64,000 nucleotides of DNA from Saccharina japonica (taxonomy: Eukaryota; Sar; Phaeophyceae; Laminariales; Laminariaceae). Positions within the stretch are counted from its first letter, which is position 1, and each line of letters begins with the position of its first letter. Below are positions 1 through 9,856 of the stretch, in pieces. The notes beneath the pieces were generated by a model. The model did no database searches, was not told where the DNA came from, and saw only the letters and a list, made by a program, of their open reading frames with translations. The position numbers and the translations under genes were made by a program. The DNA is taken from positions 788,302 through 852,301 of the forward strand of contig MEHQ01001178.1 of NCBI GenBank assembly GCA_008828725.1, in the 5' to 3' direction.

Positions 1-149
1 CGGTGGATTGGTGGTCTATGGGCGCCTTGGTGTACGAAATGACGGCCGGTTATCCGCCATTTCAAGGCAAGACTCCAAAAGATCTCAATCGAAAGATCCT
101 CAATGAGAGGGTATCTCTCCCGAAGTGGCTAAGCCCGACTGCCCACCAG
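1..149 (+). CDS. AGC-family protein kinase, internal exon (5' end outside window)
   Basis: This is the last part of the catalytic domain of a serine/threonine kinase whose upstream exons lie before the window. The frame begins at base 3. It reads the subdomain IX signature DWWSMGALVYEM, followed by GYPPFQGKTP, as in S6K/AKT/PKA-type AGC kinases. The exon ends in AHQ at 149 and is followed by a GTGAGC donor. The intron (150-390, 241 bp) closes at TCAG, and the reading frame resumes in phase 0 with VLRGFLERN, exactly where AGC kinases continue. The enzyme would transfer phosphate from ATP to Ser/Thr of cytosolic or nuclear targets. The substrate cannot be inferred. Subgroup assignment (S6K-like) rests on the C-terminal tail in the next exon. 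Confidence 0.9.
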
Positions 150-390
150 GTGAGCGGCCAAATAATTTCAGTTATGACATTTGACATGGTGTAGACAAGT
201 GCACAAGCAAAACTCAGCTTCCTTTCAGAACAACAGCAGTGTGCTCGGGTAATTTTCAGATACGAGGTATTGCAACACAATGACTATTACAATAGCAGCG
301 CAACACTTGCATACTTATATACGTGGTACATATTTTGCTTTTGCGTCGCTGTCCCGCTGCATCGCTTTTGGCATTTCGCATCGAGGTCAG

Positions 391-1398
391 GTGCTCAGGG
401 GGTTTCTCGAACGCAACGTCAGCAGGCGTCTAGGAGCAAAGAAGACGACGATGTTCGACATTGGCGGTGCGACGGCCGTCAAGCACCATGCGTTCTTCGA
501 AGGCATCGACTGGGCGAAGCTCATCGCGCTGCAGGTGGAACCACCGCTGAAACCGGAGCTGATCAGCAACACAGATACCAGCAACTTTTCCGCAGAATTT
601 GTCGACATGGCCTTACCAAGGTCTCTCTCCCAAGAATCTATGATGAGTCATGGAGGAACCTTGGGACCTCCTGGTGCCGATGCGGTTAAGGGCATGTTTC
701 GCGGGTTTTCCTTTGTCGCCGACACTTTCATCGACGAGGAAAACTGGCAGCAAGGTGAAGGAGAATGCTTTAGCTACATGCCTGGAGGAAAGGATGGACC
801 AGACGCGTCGGCCGCACGAGCAGGCGGTGCTTTTGCTCAGCTTACCCCCCAGAAGAAAGTCAAGGGCAAGCGAATCAGAAAGAAGGGAAAGGCAAAAGAG
901 ATGCCAGTAGGAGTCCCGATTGAAGCCGCACCCGCCACCATTGTTGGAGCATCGGAGTCCGGAAGTAGAGGTGGAACCCCCCCCCTTTCCGCCGCTGCCT
1001 CCACCGCCAACGAAAAAGATGTGCCAGTCGTGTGTGGACGCCGGGCACCTCAGACGCAAACCTGGAAGGACGTGTTTGTGCGAGAGCCTGTGAGTGGAGC
1101 GGAGTCCAAGCCTTCAGCCCTGGCGGCCATGCTCGCGGAACAGAAGCAAAAGGCTCCTTCCGCTCATCATCCCGTTTCGTCCATTAATAGGCCAGAGCGC
1201 CCAAATGTGTGGGGTGCTAGTAACCTCCCCGCTCCTGCCCCAGTACCAACCCCGGCTGGCCCTCCTCGAGCGCAAGGACGGAGTGCTGCTGCCAGTAGCA
1301 CATCTAAATCGGGAAGAAGAATCCCGGCGAAAGAACTCGAGCCTCTTCCTGGACGTCATGAACAAGGGAGTACCTTCGTGTGGAAGCGGCCAGTATAG
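391..1398 (+). CDS. AGC-family protein kinase, terminal exon with hydrophobic motif and basic, low-complexity tail
   Basis: The exon starts at 391 after a TCAG acceptor. It encodes the end of the kinase lobe (LLERN-type segment, SRRLG, GGATAVKHHAFFEGIDW) and then the AGC tail (VEPPLKP, DTSNFSAEF). A hydrophobic motif FRGFSF (bases 697-714) has the phosphorylatable Ser of the F-x-x-F-S/T-F/Y pattern, typical of S6K, AKT and SGK kinases activated by PDK1 and TOR. A further 225 or so residues follow. They are rich in Ala, Pro and Ser, with a Lys/Arg cluster around bases 865-900 (QKKVKGKRIRKKGKAKE) that could act in nuclear targeting or RNA/lipid binding. This extension is longer than in animal S6K and has no recognised domain. 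The stop is TAG at 1396-1398. The ATG at 280 lies in the intron and is not a real start. Confidence 0.88.
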   Translation: MLRGFLERNVSRRLGAKKTTMFDIGGATAVKHHAFFEGIDWAKLIALQVEPPLKPELISNTDTSNFSAEFVDMALPRSLSQESMMSHGGTLGPPGADAVKGMFRGFSFVADTFIDEENWQQGEGECFSYMPGGKDGPDASAARAGGAFAQLTPQKKVKGKRIRKKGKAKEMPVGVPIEAAPATIVGASESGSRGGTPPLSAAASTANEKDVPVVCGRRAPQTQTWKDVFVREPVSGAESKPSALAAMLAEQKQKAPSAHHPVSSINRPERPNVWGASNLPAPAPVPTPAGPPRAQGRSAAASSTSKSGRRIPAKELEPLPGRHEQGSTFVWKRPV

Positions 1399-2680
1399 CA
1401 TTTGTGGCTATGCACCGCCAGATACGAGAGCAGGATGATCTGGCGGGGGCACATTAAGAGCGGCCTCATATGCTTGTCGGAGGTTTACCTTTTACGAGTA
1501 TCTACTGGTATGGCACTACTCGGAGCCAGAGTCGGCTTCGGTGCATTTTGTGTACTAATAGTACTATCGTTGAGTGGAGTAATTTTTGGTGAGCTGATGG
1601 GGCAGGTGCGGTTCGTCTCAACCGCGCTATTAATTCATGAGTTGCGCTCGCGCAATTTATTTATAACGGATTTTTGGCAGATTTAAAACGTACCATAACA
1701 TAGTGTCCACGTGCCGCAACACTATGGCACTGGTGACGCTGTACCATTCCGAACTCTGTATTATTTGTCGTCTGTCGTCACACTTGTTCTCCCTAGCCCT
1801 TCACTTTGCTTCCGGTCTTCGGCGTCATCCGTGTCACAGAAGGCAGAGTTTCAAAACCAACAAAGTAGTTCCCAAAAACAGGTAAATGCCATGACAGCTG
1901 ACAATACCATAGGCTTTCATAGCACTATTAATAGTAGCACTCGTACTGAAATCATGGCAGTTCCATGGCAGTGCCCATGGCACAGCTGTATACCTTCATT
2001 TTTATCGTGCAAATTGTGATTTTCATCGGTTTTTGCTGGTTCGCGCCCTCGTACTGTCGACGACGGAAGAGGTCTTATCAATAGAACAAGCGCCTTGTGA
2101 ACCAGTATTCACTGGCTCGTATTGAACAAAGACATCAGATCAACAATCAAGAAACGTGAAGTGAACAAGCCACTAGACACTATTAATAGAAGCGATGGAA
2201 GCTGGCCAGGGTAGGAATCATATAGGAGCGCCGCAGAATACGTATGGATTCCGCAGAATACCTTCAGCGTCGTGACATCGGACAGCCCACCCAGCAGATT
2301 ACAACAAACACAGGCGCTTCGCGTCGGCTTCATTCAGTGTCTCATACTGCTTCGTAGTGGAAGCAGCTGGGCTTGGACGCCTGGGATGCTTTTCGTTCAT
2401 ACATATCATACGCGTACATCTTCTGACGAGTAATCCTTTCTCTTTTAATAAAAATGTTGAAATACGTCAGCTACGAGTACGACCGATTGGACGGTTGAGA
2501 CTCAACTTCCTCCAAGCTGCGCGATACGCCAGACACGCTCATTCGGCGTGCTTGTTCTGTATTTTATGTCCCATTTTTTACAATATTTTCATCGTGTTTT
2601 TTTTGTGATACTCAGTTCTGTCGTACTTACTTTTTAATGACAAATCGTTCGCGCATGTTCTATGTGATATTCAATCATCA
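1399..2680. other. Intergenic region 3' of the kinase gene
   Basis: No coding sequence is recognised here. It should contain the kinase 3' UTR. The palindromic decamer CTATTAATAG or near variants appear around 1556, 1925 and 2180, as they do many times elsewhere in the window. The region ends at base 2680, the host A immediately before a Helitron-like 5' end. Confidence 0.6.
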
Positions 2681-4552
2681 TCTATCTATTATATATAGTT
2701 CGTCTGATGCCCAAAAAACAATACTTTAATCAAGTGATCTTTGATGCCCACTTTATCATAGCAATTTAAGTAGCGCTGATGAAAAAAAAAATCTTCGTAC
2801 AGCAGTTCGCTTTGATGCCCAATTCCCAAATCAACCACAAATAGAACATATATTCTGCATGCGACGATTGACCTTCGATCTCGACATAGACTCAGTCCAC
2901 GACTAACAACCTTCGTACCAGGCAAGGCCAGCAAGTGTACATAGCGGCCTCGAAGGTATCATTACGATTCGTAGTCTAGGGGGCGAGCGGTTGCTTGCGG
3001 CGTCCGACGGTCTTCGTCGAAAAACCTTAAAACACTCGTTCTTGCGATCGGATAGAGTTTTCGTGTTCTGTTTTGAACTCAGCTGCCAACTGTGTTTTCG
3101 TCAGACGCCTGCTTTGCGCCCTCCGCATATCATCGACCGAGGCGTGAGAACTGTGGCACTACGCTCGTAGGGTGGATCGGAGGTCCTCACCAGCGCGATG
3201 CGTTCAGAGTTTATGACGCAGTCGTTGGGTTTGTCGATCGATATGTCAAAATGTCAAACTTGAAAAAATGTGATTTTTTTCTTGTATATGATACGTACCT
3301 GGTATAAAAAACCAAGAGTCCCCGTCGTCGTACGAGTATGTACGAGTATGTATGTATGTGCTGTCTGGTACCTGGTATGAATGGACCTGGTATCAACTAC
3401 GCATCCCCGTCGTACATGCGTACTCGTATGAATACAAGTATGAATACGGGCTCCAGGTTCACAGCTTGAGCCTGTGGCACTTTCCTTCTTGTCTGTGTAC
3501 GCGTCGAAGAGACGCCAGGTTGTTGATCACACGAGATCTGGTTTGCACGATAAGATACGGAGATCTTATGACAGGGTGAATTGGTGATACTTGCATGGGA
3601 GATCCTTACGGTGATCTCCGACAAGATGTTACCGGGCGCTTCCGACAAGATGTATGTATGTGCAGGTATATATCATATGTACGAGTATACGAGTTCATAA
3701 GACACTCTCCTCTCGTACCACACTGGTGATGGTACTCGTATAAGTGCTGATGATGGTGTATCATAGTAGTGTTGAGTTGACGTACAGTAGTATATGTGTT
3801 GTTTGGTATCCACGACCCGGCTCCAAGAAGCACTTCGTACGAGTATGTATGTGCAGGTATACGAGTGATATATGAGTACGTAAGACAGCACACAGCACTC
3901 TCTCGTACACTGGCGACGGTGACTGTTCACCCTAGCCAAGGCCACAGTCGTTGAGCAAGATCGTTTATATTTACGCAGGGATGTGTTCATGCACGGATGC
4001 TTATACTCGTATGTTGGCCTATATCTAGACTTCGGAAATCCGCCGACATTGTAATATTGACAACCGAGGATAGGTTTGCCCCTACACGCTTTGTGCTAGA
4101 GCTGTCGACGTTGTTTACTCTTCTTTAATTCCGGAGTTATCAGGTTGACAGTCTTGTGTTTATATGTTCGTTATTGTTTCTTGCCTTCTCCTGTCTTCTT
4201 CAGCGTATTATATCTTATCATTATTATCATCATCTTTGCCATCCGACAATGTGCAGCATGACCTTCAGCGTTGACCACTCATAACATTCCCGAAAGCAGA
4301 AAACCACGGAAACAAAGGAAACCTATGCGCAAAGTCTAACTGTTTGGCAGCTCTTGTATCTTTGGTTGTGTTTATGTCCCCATCGTTTCTATTTTCTTCA
4401 CCATTATTTGTACTCCTATTAACCTTCGCCGTCAATTTGTTTCCTATGTATTCCTATTATATTTATTTCGACCCTCTATCATCTCCATTACTACTTGCTT
4501 CAATCTGGCTCTACGAACCGCCGTGGGGGCGGGAGGGCCACTTATTCCCTAG
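2681..4552 (+). mobile_element. Helitron-like non-autonomous element, copy 1
   Basis: The 5' end is TCTATCTATTATATATAG (preceded by A). The 3' end is a GC-rich hairpin (CCGCC, loop GTGG/GTGGG, GGCGG; around 4519-4534), then about 10 nt and TTATTCCCTAG, followed by host T. 5'-TC, 3'-hairpin-CTAG and an A/T target without duplication are the Helitron hallmarks. Internal sequence 2940-3680 is a diverged copy of 7325-8040 in copy 2. The last 110 bases match the 3' ends of copy 3 and of the copy at the right edge of the window. No Rep/helicase coding is seen, so it would be mobilised in trans, if at all. Short palindromes of the GTAC type are dense around 3320-3430 and 3650-3860. Confidence 0.75.
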
Positions 4553-5785
4553 TTAAGGATATAGTTCGATGACTCCCCTGAATGCTACCAGGGTCAACAG
4601 GACGAATTTACCAGAATAGTGATTTTGACTAGTACGTAGCCATTCTGTGCATTTGGTGCTATATAACCCGCAGAGGGGGAGAGGGGTTACAATTATAAAT
4701 CCCTTTAGGGTTTATTGATAGTTTCTGTTTCGGCTCTGAAATACCTCTATCTTTTCTTGCCCGTGGTTATTTGACCCCAGTTATTTGACCGTGATTATCT
4801 GACCGCGATTATCTGTCGCCGCTTTTTTTACCGCTTTTCAATCGTTATTCACTCGATTAAAGACCAAGGTCTCTTTTTCCAAGACTAATTAAAGCAACAT
4901 GTATGTGGTGATTTGTTCGTTTTCACGCTTGATGAGTACGAATAATCATCACCAAATCTTGATTATTCCACATGATTATATTATTTCCGAATCTTGATTA
5001 TAATCATGACTCATCGCTTGACACGTATGATACGTATGTATCTAGAGCACAATTAGAGTACGCTGAACGAGCATGCTGCTCGAACGATGTACGAGGGGCA
5101 CTCCGCAACATCCTGTAATCAAGGCTTTTGAGATAGATGGTACCGCAGAATTATACTGCTGTTCTGTGATATTACAAAAATACGTGCTGGGGAATTGCGC
5201 CATACGTATACGTAATGTTATGCCAGGTACCAGGTGTACATACTCCATTGCATCACATGTTCGATTGTTTCATATAGCACAATATACGAGATAGCCAAAA
5301 GCCCAGGGCTCAGCCCCTGTCTGTGCTTGTTTAACAGCGAGTGATTCGGCTTGTGCTTTGTCACTCTCGAGGGGTGAGGCTGTGGGCATTCGGCCGTCGG
5401 GGGACTCAACAACAGTTATTAACTCGATTATTATATTATTTGCCTTCCGACAATGTGCAGGGCATTATTCGTTCAGAATGAAAAAGCTGACCCAATTTGT
5501 CGAATACCACCAATCTCCTCCAACCAATTATCCTCCCCTCCGTGTACTCAATAGAATACGCACTACCACCGTTCACCCAAATATTGTACCTGCTACATAT
5601 CTATGTTTCCCTTCTTCATCCAATGATCGACACACCTCATACCTGAACATGTTTCGTGACGACCGGCCGACAAAATCCCAAAGCAATAAATCCTCCCACT
5701 CATTTCCCCCCCCTCTGCAGGAAAAGTCAAGCATTTACTATCCTTCTTCCGTTCAATTGCGTATGTTAATCCCCTACTCAGCATC
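4553..5785. other. Intergenic repeats, no gene recognised
   Basis: Around 4640-4700 there is a segment ending GAGGGGTTACAAT that resembles 15130-15205. Around 4925-5015 there is an AT-rich stretch of repeated TGATTAT/ATAATCA words, related to the elements at 20880-21120 and 29169-29395. A small GC hairpin (AGGGCTCAGCCCC) lies near 5301. The 5358-5804 open frame has no recognisable protein features. Confidence 0.45.
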
Positions 5786-6046
5786 AAAAAGTCTACGTCT
5801 GTAATATTTAAAATAATAATACCTGTTTACTTGAAAAAATAATAATTGGTATCACTACGTATATACGTAAAGGGGTACTTCAAATAATAATAACCTGGTA
5901 TAGCGACACAAAAAATACCCAACATACGAAAACACGAACTCGTAGTCGAACTCGTACGTAGCGACACTTAAAAAAAAAAAAAACATTACGTAACAACAAC
6001 GTAAACAACGTACCAACAACAACAGCAACAACAACTTAGCCCTTAT

Positions 6047-6121
6047 AGGACTGGAGTCCCGTTATGGGGACAAATTGCTTAGAATTAGAGTGGTTTGTCA
6101 ACAAAACGGGACTGCAGTCCT
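6047..6121. repeat. 75-bp hairpin element (mini-TIR)
   Basis: The two ends are near-perfect inverted repeats: AGGACTGGAGTCCCGTT at the left and AACGGGACTGCAGTCCT at the right. An inner pair, GGACAAA and TTTGTC, is also present. The unit folds on itself and looks like a tiny MITE or hairpin element. Its counterpart in the other palindrome arm lies near 28837-28914. Confidence 0.6.
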
Positions 6122-8548
6122 GAAAGGTAATGCGCAAACAAAATAACACGACGACAACATCTATCTATCAATACAATATCAATACCCGTACTCATACATT
6201 CATATCATACCATCCAGTATATGAACACTGTTTTTATGATACGCTGCACGCGTATTGTTATGTGCATGTGTATTAATATTAATACTGATAATATTATCAA
6301 CATAATTTGATCATATTTTCCTCTATCCAGATTAATTAATGTCTTCTTCAGGTGATAATATATTATTAATAATAGCAGCAAAATTAGTACTCGTACGAAG
6401 ACATAAATAATACTATTGTTAAGTACCATATATCGTATATATCGTGCACATACTCGTACTATAAACGCATACATACTTAGGGTGGTACGCAATACCTGGT
6501 ATAATGCCATACCATGTACCATCCTGATATACCATACCTGATATCAAGTAAATGACTGGTATCGTATATACGTAGAGGGGTGCTAAATTTTCATCCTCAC
6601 ACAAACTCCATCATAAAAGTGGATAAACATATTAATAGAACTTGGATAGAATTTTTCGAAAATTCGTCAGGACGGGGGGAAAAAAATCGAACTTGGCATA
6701 AAAATATCGAAAATTCATGAGGGCGGGGGGGAAAAAAATATCATCACTGTAAGAGTCCGGACACGGAGCGGAGCATTCATCAGGGTTTCATCCTCACACA
6801 TTAAATTAATAGAACTTGGAAAATTTCAAAGAATTCATCACGGCGGCGGAAAACAAATCTCAATTCATCACGGCGGGGGGTAAGATACGGAGCGCGACGC
6901 ACGAGCGTCGAGAAGTCAGGTTTTCCTGAGATATGCAAATGTCCCGAGCGTGGAGAACTGACGATTTGCTGAGCTCCATAATAATACTAATATTCTATTA
7001 ATGGAGCGGTTGTCACTACACAAATATCAGTATAAGTCGGATAAACATATTATAGACTTGGTAAAAATTCGAAAAATACGGGGGAAAAATCTCATATGTA
7101 AATTGAATACCTGTATCTATCTATTATATATAGTTCGTCTGATGCCCAAAAAACAATACCTTTAATCAAGTAATTAGCGCTGATGGAAAAAAAAAAACAG
7201 TTCGCTTTGATGCCCATTTTTTTCAAATCAAACATATATTCTGCAGGCGACGGTTGACTTTCGATCTCAATATAGACTTCGTCCACGACGAACTCACTTC
7301 GTTCAGGGCAACGCCAGCAAATAAGCATAGCGGCCTCGAAGGTATCATTACGATTCGTAGTCTAGGGGGCGAGCGGTTGCTTGCGGCGTCAGACGGTCTT
7401 CGTCCAAAAACCTTCAAAAGTTGTCTTTCTTGCTATCGGAGAGTTTTGGTATTCTGTTTTGAACTCATCAACCGCCAAATGTGTTTTCACCAGACGCCTG
7501 ATCGGCGCCCTCCACATATCATCGACCGAGGTGTGTGGACTGTGACACTAAGGTGGATCGGAGGTCCTAACCAGCGCGATGCTTTCAGAGTCCATGACGC
7601 AGTCGTTGGGCTTGTCGATCGATATGTCAAAATGTCAAACTTGAAAAATTGTGATTTTTTTCTTGTATGATACGACGTACGTACCTGGTATATAAACCAA
7701 GTATCCCTGTCGTATATGCGTACGAACACAAGTACTTGTCTGTGTTGTCTGGTATGTTCGAACCAGATATCAACTATCCCCGTCGTATATACGTACTCGT
7801 ACGAGTATGAGTACGGGCTCAGGTTCTGCTTGAGCCTGTGGCAATTTCCTTTCTTGTCTGTGTAACGTCGAGGAGACGCCAGGTTGTTGGAGCATCCAGG
7901 CTCGACGACACAGTTTGTACGATAAGAGACGGAGATCTTATGACAGGGGGATTTAGTGATACTTGCATGGGAGATCCTTACGGTGATCTCCGGATATGTG
8001 CAGGTTTGACGAGTTCGGGACGGCTTTGAACACGAGCAAAGGAGGAGGGGATGTTGTTAGGGGCCTTCAGAGACCCCATCCGTTTCTAAAGCAGTGGTGC
8101 TTTCGTCGCGCACGGTCACAGAGGCGACGTACGTATCATATATGATACGAATACGAACAGAGCGAGGACGAGCGGTACAATCTCAGCAAAGATTAAAGTA
8201 GCAACCGCACTGCTGCGATACTCGCACGTACGTAGAGCAGCCGCGAATCACGAAGACAAGCACGGCGCACGTACGAGTTGTACTACAGTATGCCAACCTG
8301 CGACGTACGAAGACGGTGCCGAGGCATGCCGGCGTAGGGAGAAGCGTGCGTTTTGAATGCGTGTGTGGGAGAAAAAACTGGATTATTTTTGTTTGCATTT
8401 GCTCCACTCTAAGTTGCTATAATAAATTAGACAGAACACTAAGTCTAAGTGACCCATCAAAACCATGCAAGCACGCGCAATGGGGGACAAGGGGATCTAC
8501 TGGGTATGTATTCTGTTCGTCTTCCATCCATTATCGATATTTGACTTA

Positions 8549-8970
8549 CTTTTTTTTTTTTTTTTTTTTTCCATCCCATTTATTATCTTCGCACTTCGTC
8601 TTTCTCCTCCCTAGTCGTAACTCAGGATCCGGGGTCACAAAGTAGGCTCCTCTCCCTCCTCCCCCATACGGTTTTGCCTTGATTTTTATCGCGCAGAGGG
8701 TTCAGCCTCCCAACGCTCGTCGATTTTCATCGATTTTGCCAACTCACGCTCTCGCGCTTTCCGCTGTCAAGATATTTTTGCGAGAAAAAATCCCTACGAC
8801 ATGCACTCGGGGGGGCTCGAACTCGCGACTTGACGCTAACAGCTTCGTGGTTACCTCTAGCCCACCGGGGCGACCGGCTTGCGCTACAAATTACGCTGCA
8901 CTCGGGGTCGAACTCGCGACCTGACGCTAAGGCTTCGTGGTACCTTCTAGCCCACGGGGCGACCGTGCAC
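8549..8970 (-). mobile_element. tRNA-derived SINE-2 with poly(A) tail (left arm copy)
   Basis: Read on the minus strand, the element has a tRNA-like head with a B-box-like GAGTTCGAGCCCC and a GGTCGCCCCGGTGGGCTAG segment. A body of about 200 bp follows, then a conserved tail ATAATAAATGGGATGG and poly(A) (poly(T) at about 8550-8571 on the plus strand). This arm carries two tRNA-like heads in tandem (about 8812-8880 and 8895-8965), whereas the other arm has one. Heads and tail are recognised by eye. Exact ends and target duplications are not defined. Confidence 0.65.
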
Positions 8971-9019
8971 TTACTGGTAGGGATATTGTACATGGTATAT
9001 TAATAGTATCTTGTGAGGG

Positions 9020-9345
9020 TATTACCTACTGAGCTATAGGGGTAAAATATCGATTAACTACCCAGCCCAGGGTAATCCTTAGAACACTCTCCCCCCTTCT
9101 GAACGGTGGAATCTTTGGGACGTCGGTACCGTATACGGCCGTACGTTGACCTACCCGCTTCGTTTCGATAGCTGGGGAACCAAGGAGACGTATTTTTTAG
9201 GGACGCACGCTCAAGCGTTTCTGTAAAAGAAACTTTCGAAGTGAGATTCGAACCCGTGTCCTCGACGACGTCAAATGTGAGGGTATGACCTACTTAGCTA
9301 TAGGGGTAAAATATCGATCAATTACCCAGCCCAGCGTACTCCTGA
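9020..9345 (-). mobile_element. tRNA-derived SINE-1 (left arm copy)
   Basis: On the minus strand it reads a pol III A-box-like TAGCTAAGTAGGTCATACC and a B box GGGTTCGAATCTC, as in a tRNA. A body follows, including CGTACGGCCGTATACGG, and then a second partial copy of the head (TACCCTGGGCTGGGTA ... TAGCTCAGTAGGTAATACC). The same 320-bp structure occurs at 25580-25912 and, independently of the palindrome, at 45915-46230. Confidence 0.72.
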
Positions 9346-9855
9346 CCCCACCCGACAATGTGTAGCGATATCATTAGTGAAAATTACTGCTGCTGTGCCA
9401 ACATGATGAAATCTCACATATTTTATTCACCCAGGCCCCAATAAGTCCACACCTAAAACGGTGATTTGCAACCGCCGATACTACGAAAACTAGGTGTCTT
9501 CAATAAGCCCTACACCTTCAACCTCCTCCCCGTTGACTTCCGAGGAAGCATCGAACGACAACCCCCTCTCCATATAATGTCCTTGTTTGCAACTGCTACA
9601 TTATGATGGTTATATCCTCGCCTTGAGCAGAAACAAGCATCCTTCGATATTTTTGCCAAAATCCAGTATTCTTGACATCCGACAAATGTGTAGCATGAGC
9701 TTCACCGTTCATACTCATAAGCAAATATAAAATAAAACAGCGGAAATAAATAGTGTCCTTCCTGTTGAGTTGATTTTTTTTGTACGAGCCGCTCACACTT
9801 GTGGCCCTACCGCCGTGGGGGCGGGGGGGCTCTTATTCCCTAGTATATATATATT

Positions 9856-9856
9856 N
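9856..9856. other. Single N at the end of arm A
   Basis: An ambiguous base sits exactly between the last base shared with arm A' (TATATATATT) and the start of the LINE-containing block. It may mark an assembly junction. Confidence 0.85.

Larger units (their letters stand above)
7116..9843 (+). mobile_element. Helitron-like non-autonomous element, copy 2 (in arm A)
   Basis: It begins TCTATCTATTATATATAG after host A (7115). It ends with the hairpin CCGCC-GTGGG-GGCGG and CTAG (9840-9843) before host T. At 2.73 kb it is longer than copies 1 and 3 because two tRNA-derived SINEs are inserted in it (SINE-2 around 8549-8890, SINE-1 around 9020-9345). Segment 8180-8420 matches 54380-54600 in copy 3. 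The 3' 490 bases (9357-9843) match copy 4 at 62538-63005. No transposition protein is encoded. Confidence 0.78.
5786..9855 (+). repeat. Palindrome arm A (left outer arm)
   Basis: This 4.07-kb segment recurs reverse-complemented at about 25061-29167. It begins at AAAAAGTCTACGTC (5786), the exact counterpart of the last bases before the N at 29168. It ends at the base before the N at 9856. Both arms contain the same Helitron-like element with two SINEs inside. They differ by small indels and by one larger replacement near 8810-9000 versus 25920-26100, so they are not perfect copies. Confidence 0.9.

Noticed and set aside
280-390. ATG at 280 as start of a separate 372-residue protein
   Set aside because: Bases 150-390 form a GT-AG intron. 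The kinase sequence continues in phase from exon end 149 to 391, so the apparent N-terminus is intron translation.
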